DNA of 43,204 nt from Dehalococcoidia bacterium (GTDB lineage: Bacteria > Chloroflexota > Dehalococcoidia > GIF9 > UBA5629). The first letter of the stretch is position 1, and the number at the start of each line of letters is the position of its first letter. Position numbers and translations under genes: made by a program. Positions 18,621 through 27,693 of the stretch are shown piece by piece. The stretch covers positions 1-43,204 of the forward strand of contig JAQUQM010000006.1 in the NCBI GenBank assembly GCA_028716085.1, in the 5' to 3' direction. The notes beneath the pieces are model-generated. The model made no database searches and had not been told where the DNA came from. It saw only the letters and a list, made by a program, of their open reading frames with translations.

Positions 18621-18790
18621 GTATTTTGGGCCAAAATTTTGATAAATTTTTCAAATTGAAGCTACGATGGATTTTTGATGGGGCTTTTTTACTGAGATAT
18701 TACTAATAAATCTTATGCGATACAGCATCCAAAAAATTGTTTTTCGCAGCAGCAGTTTTAAGCCAACTTATGGTATATGTTTTGTTGCCG

Positions 18791-19519
18791 TTATTTAGGA
18801 GTTTTTTTAATGGACAAATAATGTTGTCGCTTACTCTCGGGGAATTTTTCAATAGCGTAGCGGAGCATGGTTCGCGGCATATAGCGTATGTTTTCGTCAA
18901 GAAATTGTTCCAGCGCTTTTTGATTTCCTCTTTTACCAACCTCACGCAACATCCAACCGCTGGCCTTATGTATCAAATCGTGATCATCATCGAGTAGAAG
19001 CCTGGCAATATTGAGTGTATCCGCAACTTCGCCGTTCTTAATGAAGGCAAATGTGCTCATAATGGCTATGCGTCTTTCCCATAATGACGGCGATTTAGCC
19101 AGTGTGTATAAAATGCCTCTATCTTTCCCAAGCAGATAATCGCCGATGATATAAGGAGCGGAGATATCAACTAGATCCCAATTATTAATATACCCGGTAT
19201 TTCCAAGATACAGGTCGAAATATTTCTTTTTAGTGGCTTCCGGGGCTCGTTTATATTGCGCTGCCATGATAACCAGAGCAACACTCCTCATCTCATGGAC
19301 CTCGTCTTGAAGAGCCCGTTCGATATCCGCGGTACTGAGCCCCCGGTATTTAGTAGCTATTTTTCTTATGTCCGATGTGGAAAGTCCTGCAAAAATATCC
19401 CCCTCACCGTATTGCCCGGCGCCGGTTTTAAAATATTTTTGCACGAAGTCGGCGCGCTGTTTATTGGAAAGTGACAGTACTTCTCTTTTTAAATCTTGAA
19501 CATGAATATTATCAGGCAT
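18791..19519 (-). CDS. DNA alkylation repair protein, AlkD family
   Basis: Helical-repeat protein with GYINNWDLVDISAPYIIGDYLL and ERRIAIMSTFAFIKNGE, typical of AlkD. Confidence 0.85.
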   Translation of the reverse strand: MPDNIHVQDLKREVLSLSNKQRADFVQKYFKTGAGQYGEGDIFAGLSTSDIRKIATKYRGLSTADIERALQDEVHEMRSVALVIMAAQYKRAPEATKKKYFDLYLGNTGYINNWDLVDISAPYIIGDYLLGKDRGILYTLAKSPSLWERRIAIMSTFAFIKNGEVADTLNIARLLLDDDHDLIHKASGWMLREVGKRGNQKALEQFLDENIRYMPRTMLRYAIEKFPESKRQHYLSIKKTPK

Positions 19520-19643
19520 ATTTCATTCTGTGGTAGCTCTCTGCATTATCCAGGCTCTATAATATACTACAAAACAGGCTAGTTAAGACGGGTTGACCTT
19601 CGCTTCCCTCTCTGATTTGAATATTCTCAGGAGTAAAAATGCC

Positions 19644-20429
19644 ATGATGTTTAAGATGATTTCAAACATAATATTGTTTAGTATGTCAATATGCATCCCT
19701 TTTCTTATCGCCTGCAATGATTCCGCGGCAGATCACATGAAGCTTGGCGATATTGCCCTGGACAAGGGAAACTATGATTTAGCGATCTCGGAATATAAAA
19801 GGGCAGCAGAGCTTGATTCTTCCATAAATGTGGAGATGAAAATCAATCAGATTAATGAAAAGAAGATAGTACAATTGCTCGATGCGGGCGATTATGATAA
19901 GTCTATAGAAGCAGGCTTGAAAGCTCTTGAGGTTTCCTCTTCCGATAGTTTGAGGGAAAAGCTGGCGGATGCCTATATAAGCCGTGCCTGGTACTACAAA
20001 AGTAAAAGGCTTAATCCCTATACTCTTGTGGACCTCAACAACGCCGTTAATACAGCGCCGGAGTATTATCGGACATACTACGAAAGAGGGCGGTTTTATA
20101 ATAACCAGTGGCAGTATAACCTGGCCATACCCGAGCTCAGCAAATCAATGACCCTGAAATCGGATTTCGCGCCCGCCTATAATGAACGGGCCTTTTCTTA
20201 CTACAAGAATGAGAAGTGGGAATCAGCTCTTGCGGATGTCAATAGGGCAATCGACCTTGATGCAGCAGACGCGCGTTTTTACTATACACGCAGCCTTATC
20301 TACAGGGCCACTAAAAAATATGCCCCGGCAATTGACGACCTTGAAACAACGATAAAATTGACCGAAGACAATGGCCTGCTTGAAGCAGCCGGGAAAGAAC
20401 TCACAGCCATCCAGGCTTTACAGCCGTAG
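19644..20429 (+). CDS. TPR-repeat lipoprotein
   Basis: Lipobox-like FLIAC after a hydrophobic N-terminus; TPR motifs (GNYDLAISEYKRAAELD, EKWESALADVNRAIDLD). SD-like aggag upstream of 19644 (ORF opens at 19593). Confidence 0.75.
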   Translation: MMFKMISNIILFSMSICIPFLIACNDSAADHMKLGDIALDKGNYDLAISEYKRAAELDSSINVEMKINQINEKKIVQLLDAGDYDKSIEAGLKALEVSSSDSLREKLADAYISRAWYYKSKRLNPYTLVDLNNAVNTAPEYYRTYYERGRFYNNQWQYNLAIPELSKSMTLKSDFAPAYNERAFSYYKNEKWESALADVNRAIDLDAADARFYYTRSLIYRATKKYAPAIDDLETTIKLTEDNGLLEAAGKELTAIQALQP

Positions 20430-20534
20430 ATAAACATAGCTATGCGTCTATATTAAAGAGTCTCATATTGTTACGATTCTTGCCCGGGAATTGATACCCA
20501 GGAGTTTAACTCACGGCTTTAATTATCCGGACCT

Positions 20535-21773
20535 TTATTCCAGAGGTGTTAGCGTAAGCAATTTCCTGGTAATATCGGGGTATTTAGCAATGAAAATGAG
20601 TTCGTCTTCAACCAACGGTGTCTGGGCTTCCACGTTGGCATATCTCACGAGTTCGAGTATTTTTCGGGCCTCGCTGGCATTGGCGAATGAAACCTCCATT
20701 TTACCCATGATATGACTGAAACCCGAGATGCCGCTATATTCACCCGAGCAGATCATTCTGCCGGTCTCAACAAGCTCAGGCTCACCCCTGCCCAGCTCCT
20801 CGAAATTGTAAAGCTCGTAATTATCAGGATCCTTGAGGACTCCGTCTGCGTGTATACCCGAGGCATGAGCAAAAGCATTATCACCAACGCCAGGTTGATT
20901 GATGGGTATGGGAACACCAAAGGCAAAGCTGGCGTACTTGGCCAGTTTATAGGACTTGTTCAACATCACCGGTCTGCCCAGCTGATATTTTTTGGAAAAT
21001 CCCTTGGATTTCATCAGGGCAAGCGCGCATGAAAGCAGGTCAGCATTGCCAGCCCGCTCTCCTATACCGTTGATTGTTGTATTTATGAAGGCATCCTGGC
21101 CTCCATCCACGGCTCCTTTGGCCCCGCTGATTGAAGTAGCTACGGCCAAGCCCAGGTCTCCATGGCAGTGAATTTCGACAGGTAATGCAGCGGCTTCTGC
21201 GATCTTTCTGATTGAATCATAAATGGTGAATGGATCGTCGTATCCCAGTGTGTCGCAGTAGCGGAATCTGGCAGCGCCGTTATCTTTGGCAGCTCTGGCA
21301 AACTGGATGAGAAAGTCAATATCGGTTCTGGAGGCGTCCTCGGCATTAACGCCAACTGCTTTGGCTCCCAGCTTACGGGCTGCTTCCAGTGCTTCCACCA
21401 TCTGCTCAAGGATATCAACCCTGGATTTCCTGCCGCCGAATTTACCCTGAATCATTTGTTCGGATGTTGAGATAGAAATGTTGAGATATTCGATCTCCGG
21501 TACCAGCTCGAATGCCGTTTCAACATCCTCCACGGTTGCCCTGATCCATCCGCTTAGCCGAATTGGCTGCAATACTCCCATTTTTGCCAGCTCAAGATTA
21601 GCCTGCAGGTAGTTTGTTTCGTGCCTGGTGGTAGGGAAGCCGAATTCGGATTGAAATACTCCAAACTCATTAAGATAGATGTTGATCATCGTTTTCTGGA
21701 GCTTGGACAGGCTGAGCCTGGCGGTCTGTACGCCATCCCTGTTGGTTACGTCTATAAAATATATCTTGCCCAT
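20535..21773 (-). CDS. Homocitrate synthase / isopropylmalate synthase family; candidate Re-citrate synthase
   Basis: FIDVTNRDGVQTARLSLSKLQKTMINIYLNEFGVFQSEFGFPTT, VEIHCHGDLGLAVATSISGAKGAVDGGQDAFINTTINGIGERAGNADL, SGIHADGVLKDPDNYE. The ORF extends to 21938, but ATG at 21773 fits the family N-terminus. Confidence 0.8.
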   Translation of the reverse strand: MGKIYFIDVTNRDGVQTARLSLSKLQKTMINIYLNEFGVFQSEFGFPTTRHETNYLQANLELAKMGVLQPIRLSGWIRATVEDVETAFELVPEIEYLNISISTSEQMIQGKFGGRKSRVDILEQMVEALEAARKLGAKAVGVNAEDASRTDIDFLIQFARAAKDNGAARFRYCDTLGYDDPFTIYDSIRKIAEAAALPVEIHCHGDLGLAVATSISGAKGAVDGGQDAFINTTINGIGERAGNADLLSCALALMKSKGFSKKYQLGRPVMLNKSYKLAKYASFAFGVPIPINQPGVGDNAFAHASGIHADGVLKDPDNYELYNFEELGRGEPELVETGRMICSGEYSGISGFSHIMGKMEVSFANASEARKILELVRYANVEAQTPLVEDELIFIAKYPDITRKLLTLTPLE

Positions 21774-21953
21774 TTTCTTTAATAATTCTCGGTTCTCAGT
21801 TCGCAGTGGAGGGATGCGGAAACGATATGCAATATTATAACACCGGCCCCGGTTTATATCTAAATTGTTTGCCGTATTCCAGTTGAATATGCTGGAGGGA
21901 GCCCCGGGAAGTGCGTACAAGTTACGCCGGGGCTCCAATATTGGTGTTGTTAT

Positions 21954-23981
21954 TTATCTTCTCGTGATAATTAATATGATCAGAATAATTATGATAATTA
22001 CAAATCCGGCACCCATTAGCCAGATAAACGCCGGTATTTCCCCGGAAGGAGGTGTGGGGGTGGGTGATCCTGTTGTCACGAATGACGTGATATCGCCGTG
22101 TACCGAGCGACCTCCGGCGGTCGGATTTAGTGCCACGGCACGGCAATAATAGGTGAGGCCGGATTTGAGGCCGGTAACAGTTCCGCTGAATGAACCTGCG
22201 GACGACATAGTTTGCATTGATGTGGAATTGCCGAATTCAGTTGTGGGTCCATACTCGAACCATACCTGTGCAAAAGTTGTGCCTCCTGTCTCACTGAGGA
22301 ATCCGTTCAGCACCGCTGTTGACGAAGTAATACTGGAAGCAGGATACGTGGTGACGGCCAGCTTGGAAGCGCCCACTGTAGTAAAGGTGTCCTGATTACC
22401 GTAAGCTTTTGCACCGTCGGGAGTCTGTCCCACGGCTTGAAAGTAATAGGTCGTTCCCGGGACCAGGCCGGATATCGTTGATGAAAAGGATCCCGGTACG
22501 GCAAAAGTCTGTGTCTGCGAAGTCATCCCATAATCCGATGTTGTGCCGTAATCGAACCATATCTGCACTGACCTGGCAGTCCCCATGCTGTTGATATTAC
22601 CGTTTAATGTGGCTGTGGTCGTATTGATACTGCTGGCTGTGTTGGTGGATATCGTTACTGGAGAGGCGGAAGTCGTGCGAAAATAGCTTTGTTGGCCGTG
22701 TGTGGTCAAACCGTTGGAAAAAGCTGCTGCGCGGAAATAGTACGTTAGGCCGGGTAGCAGCCCGGTCAAACTGGTGGTGAAATTGCCTGGTGCGCGCATT
22801 GGCTGCTGTGCAGTGGTATTGCCGAATGTAGTATCCGTTCCATATTCGAACCAGACATATACGGTATCAGAGGAGCCCATACTATTAAGATAGCCGCTCA
22901 CCGTTGCCGAGCTGGCCGTTGGTTGTGAGGCAGGACCAGTGCTTACTGAAACCGAGGGCGCGACTGAAGTACTGAAAACGCTGTCAAAACCGTTAACGGT
23001 TACGCCGCCACCCGTAGTAGGAACTGCCAGGGCACGGAAATGGTATGTTTTTCCGGGAGTCAGACCCTGCAAGTTAGCATTGAACATGCCCGGTGAATAC
23101 ATTGTCTGCATGGAGGTAATCTGTCCATAGGAGGTAGTGGGCCCCCACTGGAACCAGACATTGGCGCTTTGATAGCCGCCCATGGTATTAAGATAGCCGA
23201 TAATAGTGGCAGATGTGGTAGTAACATCAGCCTCAGCGCCGGTACTGACACTCAAGCTGCCACCGCCGCCCGACGTGGTGAAGGTGCCCGGAGAGCCATG
23301 TACCGCAGATACTCCGACAACCGTTGGCATAGCTACCGCGCGGAAATAGTAGGTGGTGTTTTGATTGAGTCCCGATATGGGGATGCTGAAGGCGCCGGCC
23401 GAACTCATGATCTGCTCGCCGGAGTTCGCGCCATAACCGGTGGAAGTCCCATACTCAAACCATACCCTGACAGAAGAGTATGACCCGAAGGATGAGAGGT
23501 AACCATGAAGTAGCGCTGAGTTATGCGTGACACTGGATGCTGCGCTTGTTTCAACCTGGATCGGCGCCTCTGGTATCGAGTGCTGTGTTGTAAAGGAGAT
23601 GTAAGTGCCTTCGGCCTTCTGTCCTCCAGGTATGGGGGCGAGCGCTACGGCACGGAAGCTGTAGGAAGTACCCATGCTCAGGCCGCTTATATAGTGGCTG
23701 AATGGCCCGGGTGTACTCATAGTCTGCTCAGTCGTGCTTCCGTTACTCCATTCGAAATATACGACCACAGACTCGTAAGGGCCGAGGGAACTCAGGAAAC
23801 CGTTAAGCATAGCTGAGCTGGTTGTTACATTGCTTGCGTTGCTGGTAGACACTGAAATTGCGCCCTCAGCCTGAGCCAGAGACGCTTCCGGCACAGGAGA
23901 CGAATTTAGGGCCAGTGCAGGTGAAGCAAATACTAGAATGAGAATAAGTGCAATTATCGGACAAGAAAACCTTAGCAACAT
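21954..23981 (-). CDS. Secreted, membrane-anchored protein with six fibronectin-III-like repeats
   Basis: Signal peptide; six ~95-aa repeats each with an ATLNGYLxSMG start and GLxPGTTYYFRAVA end; C-terminal PTPTPPSGEIPAF linker and hydrophobic helix ending in RR. Confidence 0.8.
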   Translation of the reverse strand: MLLRFSCPIIALILILVFASPALALNSSPVPEASLAQAEGAISVSTSNASNVTTSSAMLNGFLSSLGPYESVVVYFEWSNGSTTEQTMSTPGPFSHYISGLSMGTSYSFRAVALAPIPGGQKAEGTYISFTTQHSIPEAPIQVETSAASSVTHNSALLHGYLSSFGSYSSVRVWFEYGTSTGYGANSGEQIMSSAGAFSIPISGLNQNTTYYFRAVAMPTVVGVSAVHGSPGTFTTSGGGGSLSVSTGAEADVTTTSATIIGYLNTMGGYQSANVWFQWGPTTSYGQITSMQTMYSPGMFNANLQGLTPGKTYHFRALAVPTTGGGVTVNGFDSVFSTSVAPSVSVSTGPASQPTASSATVSGYLNSMGSSDTVYVWFEYGTDTTFGNTTAQQPMRAPGNFTTSLTGLLPGLTYYFRAAAFSNGLTTHGQQSYFRTTSASPVTISTNTASSINTTTATLNGNINSMGTARSVQIWFDYGTTSDYGMTSQTQTFAVPGSFSSTISGLVPGTTYYFQAVGQTPDGAKAYGNQDTFTTVGASKLAVTTYPASSITSSTAVLNGFLSETGGTTFAQVWFEYGPTTEFGNSTSMQTMSSAGSFSGTVTGLKSGLTYYCRAVALNPTAGGRSVHGDITSFVTTGSPTPTPPSGEIPAFIWLMGAGFVIIIIILIILIITRR

Positions 23982-24254
23982 TTTGACCTCCCTTTTATCT
24001 CCGTCGTTTTCAGAGGATAATCCTCACTATCCTTTAAAGTGCAGCCGTTAGCTCATATTGATGGACAACTACATATTACCTTATCGCAGTTCCGGGTTGT
24101 CAATAGATAATCTGTATTATATGTGGAGGAACAAGGATAAAATTGTATTAGAACTCTGGGCGGTGCTACAATTTGCTGATGTAAAATATTCCCGGTTCAG
24201 TACTCATGCTTTATTCATTGACAATTCATTTGATTGACAAAGAGGAATTTCAAG

Positions 24255-25103
24255 ATGAAAATTTGCATTATTCGACCCTTGGCTAAAATATTAATTAAAT
24301 ATGCGCCCCTGGTATTGGTAGCTTCCGCGTTTGTTCTGGGATACGCCTGTGCACCTGCCCCAACTGAATACCCCGGGAATCCGGAAGCGGTACAGTGGAA
24401 TGAGAAGGGCATTGCTATGTACCAGGCTGGGGAATACGAGAAAGCGCTGTTGAATTTCGATAAAGCTCTGGATGCAGATCCGTCGAATCCGGCAGTTTGG
24501 TACAACAAGGGGCAGACGCTGGATGCCCTGGTAAAGTATCAGGAGGCAATCGACTGCTACGACCAGGCAATTAAACTTGATCCTAACTTCGCCGGTGCCT
24601 GGAATAATAAGGGTATGTCATATAATGACATTGAGCAGTTTGACAAGGCACTGGAATGCCTGGATAAAGCAATCGCATTGAACGGCAATTATGCCTTATA
24701 CTGGGGCAACAAAGGCGTGATACTGCTTGGTCAGGATAAATTTAGCGAGGCCGTGCCGTGCTTTGATAAAGCCACGGCACTTGATTCTGGCAATTTTGAC
24801 CTGTGGGTGAAGAAGACTTATGCCCAGATGAAAGCCAAGCTTTTTGACGATGCTTTGAAGTCTGCCGATAAGGCAATTTCCCTCAACCAGATCAGCTCGC
24901 TTGCCTGGGGTTATAAAGCCAAAGCACTATATGAACTGCGCAGGCATGACGAAGCGCTGGTAGCATTTGATAAGGCACTGGGGCTGGAGCCTACAAATCC
25001 CGCACTATGGTACAGCAAAGGATTGACACTGGAAACGCTTAAGCGAAACGATGAAGCCAGCAAGTGCTATGACAAAGCCCGGGCACTGGGTTATCAGTTT
25101 TGA
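24255..25103 (+). CDS. TPR-repeat lipoprotein
   Basis: Lipobox-like LGYAC; about seven TPR units (AVWYNKGQTLDALVKYQEAIDCYDQAIKLDP...). SD-like gagga upstream of ATG 24255. Confidence 0.8.
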   Translation: MKICIIRPLAKILIKYAPLVLVASAFVLGYACAPAPTEYPGNPEAVQWNEKGIAMYQAGEYEKALLNFDKALDADPSNPAVWYNKGQTLDALVKYQEAIDCYDQAIKLDPNFAGAWNNKGMSYNDIEQFDKALECLDKAIALNGNYALYWGNKGVILLGQDKFSEAVPCFDKATALDSGNFDLWVKKTYAQMKAKLFDDALKSADKAISLNQISSLAWGYKAKALYELRRHDEALVAFDKALGLEPTNPALWYSKGLTLETLKRNDEASKCYDKARALGYQF

Positions 25104-25178
25104 GAGCCCTGTCCAGTCTTTACAGTAAGAGCATTATCATTTTCCCTTCCGGCATGATACGCTATTTATGGAGGTTTT

Positions 25179-25814
25179 ATGAGTACCGACAATGCTGCGG
25201 GAAGCCATAAGAAATCGGGCAAGCAGCTTCACACAGATAACACTGAAACGCCTCACTCGTCTCCCGAAAACGGAACGAGGAAAAAATCCGATATTGAGAT
25301 CAGGGAGATGGAAGTGGATGATATACCTGCCGTGTTCCATTTGGGCGAACAGGTTTTCACGGCGGAAAAAACTCCTACGCTATACCGCACCTGGGACGAA
25401 TTTGAAGTTATTTCCATGTTTAATGAAGACCATGAATATTGCCTGGTGGCGGAGCAGGAAGGTGAAATCATCGGATTCGCGCTGGGGAATATCGTCATCA
25501 AGAAAAAGTCCGCCTGGAAATACGGCTACCTGGTATGGATGGTGGTGTCGCCTGAGTTTCAACGGCAGGGCGTAGCCAGCAGGCTGTTTAACAAGTTCGC
25601 GGACAAAATGATTGAGGACGGCGTACGTATTTTCCTTGTAGATACCGAAGCTGACAACCTGCCGGCCCTGCATTTCTTCAGGGCGAAAGGATTCGGCAGC
25701 CCCGAGCAGCACATTTATCTGACCTATAACCCGAGCGCCACCGAACAGCAGAAAGAGAAAAAGCGAGGTTTGAGAGGGAAGAAGAATGGCAATAACCACA
25801 AGCACAACTCCTGA
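25179..25814 (+). CDS. GNAT family N-acetyltransferase (RimI-like)
   Basis: VVSPEFQRQGVASRLFNKFADKM acetyl-CoA motif; ALHFFRAKGFG; SD ggagg upstream of ATG. Confidence 0.85.
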   Translation: MSTDNAAGSHKKSGKQLHTDNTETPHSSPENGTRKKSDIEIREMEVDDIPAVFHLGEQVFTAEKTPTLYRTWDEFEVISMFNEDHEYCLVAEQEGEIIGFALGNIVIKKKSAWKYGYLVWMVVSPEFQRQGVASRLFNKFADKMIEDGVRIFLVDTEADNLPALHFFRAKGFGSPEQHIYLTYNPSATEQQKEKKRGLRGKKNGNNHKHNS

Positions 25815-26901
25815 AGTCAAGCCCGAAAGGCTCAAGGAGCTTCTGAAGAAGCTGGTGGATATCTACAGCCCGTCAGGCAAGGAGGAGGAGATTCTTCAGT
25901 TCACCGAGGATTACTTGAAGGAAACCGGGCTGAATGTTAAAAAACAGCCTGTGGATGAGAACCGCTACAATATCGTGGTACTTCCCCCCAAGACGGATGA
26001 AGTCGACCTGTGCTTTGTAGGCCATCTTGATACCGTTACTGCGCACGACCTGGATGATTTTGGTTTCTACGAGGAAGAGGACAAAGCCTGCGGGTTGGGC
26101 AGCTCGGACATGAAAGCCGGTTGTGCGGCTATGATTGAAGCCTTTAATGCCTTGGCTGAGCGAAGGGGCAGGTTCCCCTCGGTCGGCCTGGCGCTGGTGG
26201 TGGGTGAAGAGGAAGAAAGCGACGGCGCCAAGACGCTGGTGAGGGAGTACCGCTTTCCCTGGGCAGTAGTGGCCGAGCCCACCAATATGCTTCCCTGTTT
26301 GGGCCATTTCGGCTACCTGGAGGTGCTGTTGCGCACCCGCGGGAAAAAGGCGCACTCCTCCATGCCTGAGCTGGGGCAGAATGCCATTGAAAACATGCTC
26401 AAGCTCTTGCTCCGCGTGACGGAATATGCCACGTCTGTTTCCAGCGGCCTTGTCTACAATATCCGTCAGCTTTCAGGATTTCCGGGAGGATTCGTAGTAC
26501 CGGACACCTGCGAGGCCTGGCTGGACCTACACCTTCCGCCCGATTCACGTATGGATGTACTAAAGGCCGAACTGGAAGAGCTGGTTGAAAGTGCAAGCAG
26601 GGAAATCACCAGCCTGGACGCTTACATCAGGTTCGAAAATACGCAATCGGGTTACCGTATTTCCCAGGAAAGGCCGCTGGTGCGCAAGCTGAGGGAAGTA
26701 TGCAAAAACATGAAAATGTCCTGGGAGACACAGGACTTTCGCAGCCACTCAGACGGCAACGTGCTGTGGGGCGCGGGTGTCGACCCCATTATCCTCGGCC
26801 CCGGCCGGCTGGAAACGGCGCATACGCCCGAGGAGTCGGTGAATTTCAGCCAGGTTGTACAGGCTGCCCAGCTTTATCTCAGCTTCGCCCTGGCGATCTA
26901 A
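25786..26901 (+). CDS. M20 family metallopeptidase / deacylase (ArgE/DapE/LysK-like)
   Basis: VGHLDTVTA, GLGSSDMKAGCAAMIEA, VVGEEEESDGAK, RSHSDGNVLWGAGVDPIILGPGRLETAHTPEESV. Confidence 0.85.
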   Translation: MAITTSTTPEVKPERLKELLKKLVDIYSPSGKEEEILQFTEDYLKETGLNVKKQPVDENRYNIVVLPPKTDEVDLCFVGHLDTVTAHDLDDFGFYEEEDKACGLGSSDMKAGCAAMIEAFNALAERRGRFPSVGLALVVGEEEESDGAKTLVREYRFPWAVVAEPTNMLPCLGHFGYLEVLLRTRGKKAHSSMPELGQNAIENMLKLLLRVTEYATSVSSGLVYNIRQLSGFPGGFVVPDTCEAWLDLHLPPDSRMDVLKAELEELVESASREITSLDAYIRFENTQSGYRISQERPLVRKLREVCKNMKMSWETQDFRSHSDGNVLWGAGVDPIILGPGRLETAHTPEESVNFSQVVQAAQLYLSFALAI

Positions 26902-26923
26902 ATATCCTTCTGTGACAAAAGTC

Positions 26924-26951
26924 ATTAACAACATTTGCCTCGATTGTTAAT
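26924..26951. promoter_or_regulatory. Perfect inverted repeat upstream of rubrerythrin, possible operator
   Basis: ATTAACAA - 12 nt - TTGTTAAT, 8-bp perfect arms within the 89-bp intergenic region. Confidence 0.4.
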
Positions 26952-26990
26952 ATTTATTGGAAATCAGCGGATGTAAGGAGGATCAATATC

Positions 26991-27488
26991 ATGTCTAAAT
27001 CCGAAGAAGGATTAAAAGCAGCGTTCGCGGGCGAGTCCCAGGCTAACCGTACCTATCTGGCTTTTGCGGAAGCAGCCAATCGGGAAGGATATGCACAGGT
27101 TGCCAGGATGTTCAGGGCGGCTGCCGAAGCCGAAACAGTGCATGCCTTAAACCACCTCAAGGCTTTAAAAGGCATAAAAAGTACAGAGGAGAACCTGCAG
27201 GCGGCCATTAGCGGGGAGACCCATGAATTCAAGAGCATGTACCCGCAGATGATTGCCGATGCCAAAGCTGAGGGAAATAAAGAAGCCCAGCGCTCATTTG
27301 AGTTTGCCAATGCCGTTGAACAGATTCATGCCAGACTGTATCAGGGCCTGCTGGATAACCTGGGCAAAAGCAAAGAGGAGTATCCTTACTACGTTTGCCC
27401 CGTTTGCGGCTATACCTCTGAGCGGGAAGCCCCCGACACCTGCCCTGTGTGCGGTACAAAGGGGAAGATGTTTAAGAAAGTAGAATAA
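26991..27488 (+). CDS. Rubrerythrin
   Basis: Ferritin-like ESQANRTYLAFAEAANREGYAQVARMFRAAAEAETVHALNHL and rubredoxin-like CPVCGYTSEREAPDTCPVCG; SD aaggagg. Confidence 0.93.
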   Translation: MSKSEEGLKAAFAGESQANRTYLAFAEAANREGYAQVARMFRAAAEAETVHALNHLKALKGIKSTEENLQAAISGETHEFKSMYPQMIADAKAEGNKEAQRSFEFANAVEQIHARLYQGLLDNLGKSKEEYPYYVCPVCGYTSEREAPDTCPVCGTKGKMFKKVE

Positions 27489-27496
27489 CTATATAA

Positions 27497-27530
27497 GGCT
27501 GCATGGATTTACAGCTGTGCAGCCCTTTTC
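27497..27530 (+). terminator. Rho-independent-type terminator after rubrerythrin
   Basis: GGCTGCA...TGCAGCC hairpin followed by cttttctt. Confidence 0.65.
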
Positions 27531-27532
27531 TT

Positions 27533-27680
27533 AAATACCAAGTTCCAGGATCCAAATTCCAAACAATTGTTTTTTAAACTCTGAGTGCTATGTTCTAAAC
27601 CGTTTTTGAATTTTGAGTTTTGTAGTTGTTTGGAGTTTAGGATTTCGTGTTTAGAATTTTTATTGGATTATAATTGCTTT
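27533..27680. repeat. Degenerate heptamer-like inverted-repeat element (short copy)
   Basis: Left arm C/A-type units (ccaagttccaggatccaaattccaaacaa), right arm T/G-type units (ttttgagttttgtagttgtttggagtttaggatttcgtgtttagaat). Confidence 0.6.
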
Positions 27681-27693
27681 TTTCATAGAGCGA

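Noticed and set aside
21954-23981. DNA-level tandem repeat/minisatellite
   Set aside because: Explained by homologous protein domain repeats that are diverged at the nucleotide level.
25873-26355. 160-aa minus-strand ORF (and 25380-25835)
   Set aside because: Antisense to the M20 peptidase and GNAT coding regions; no recognisable domain.
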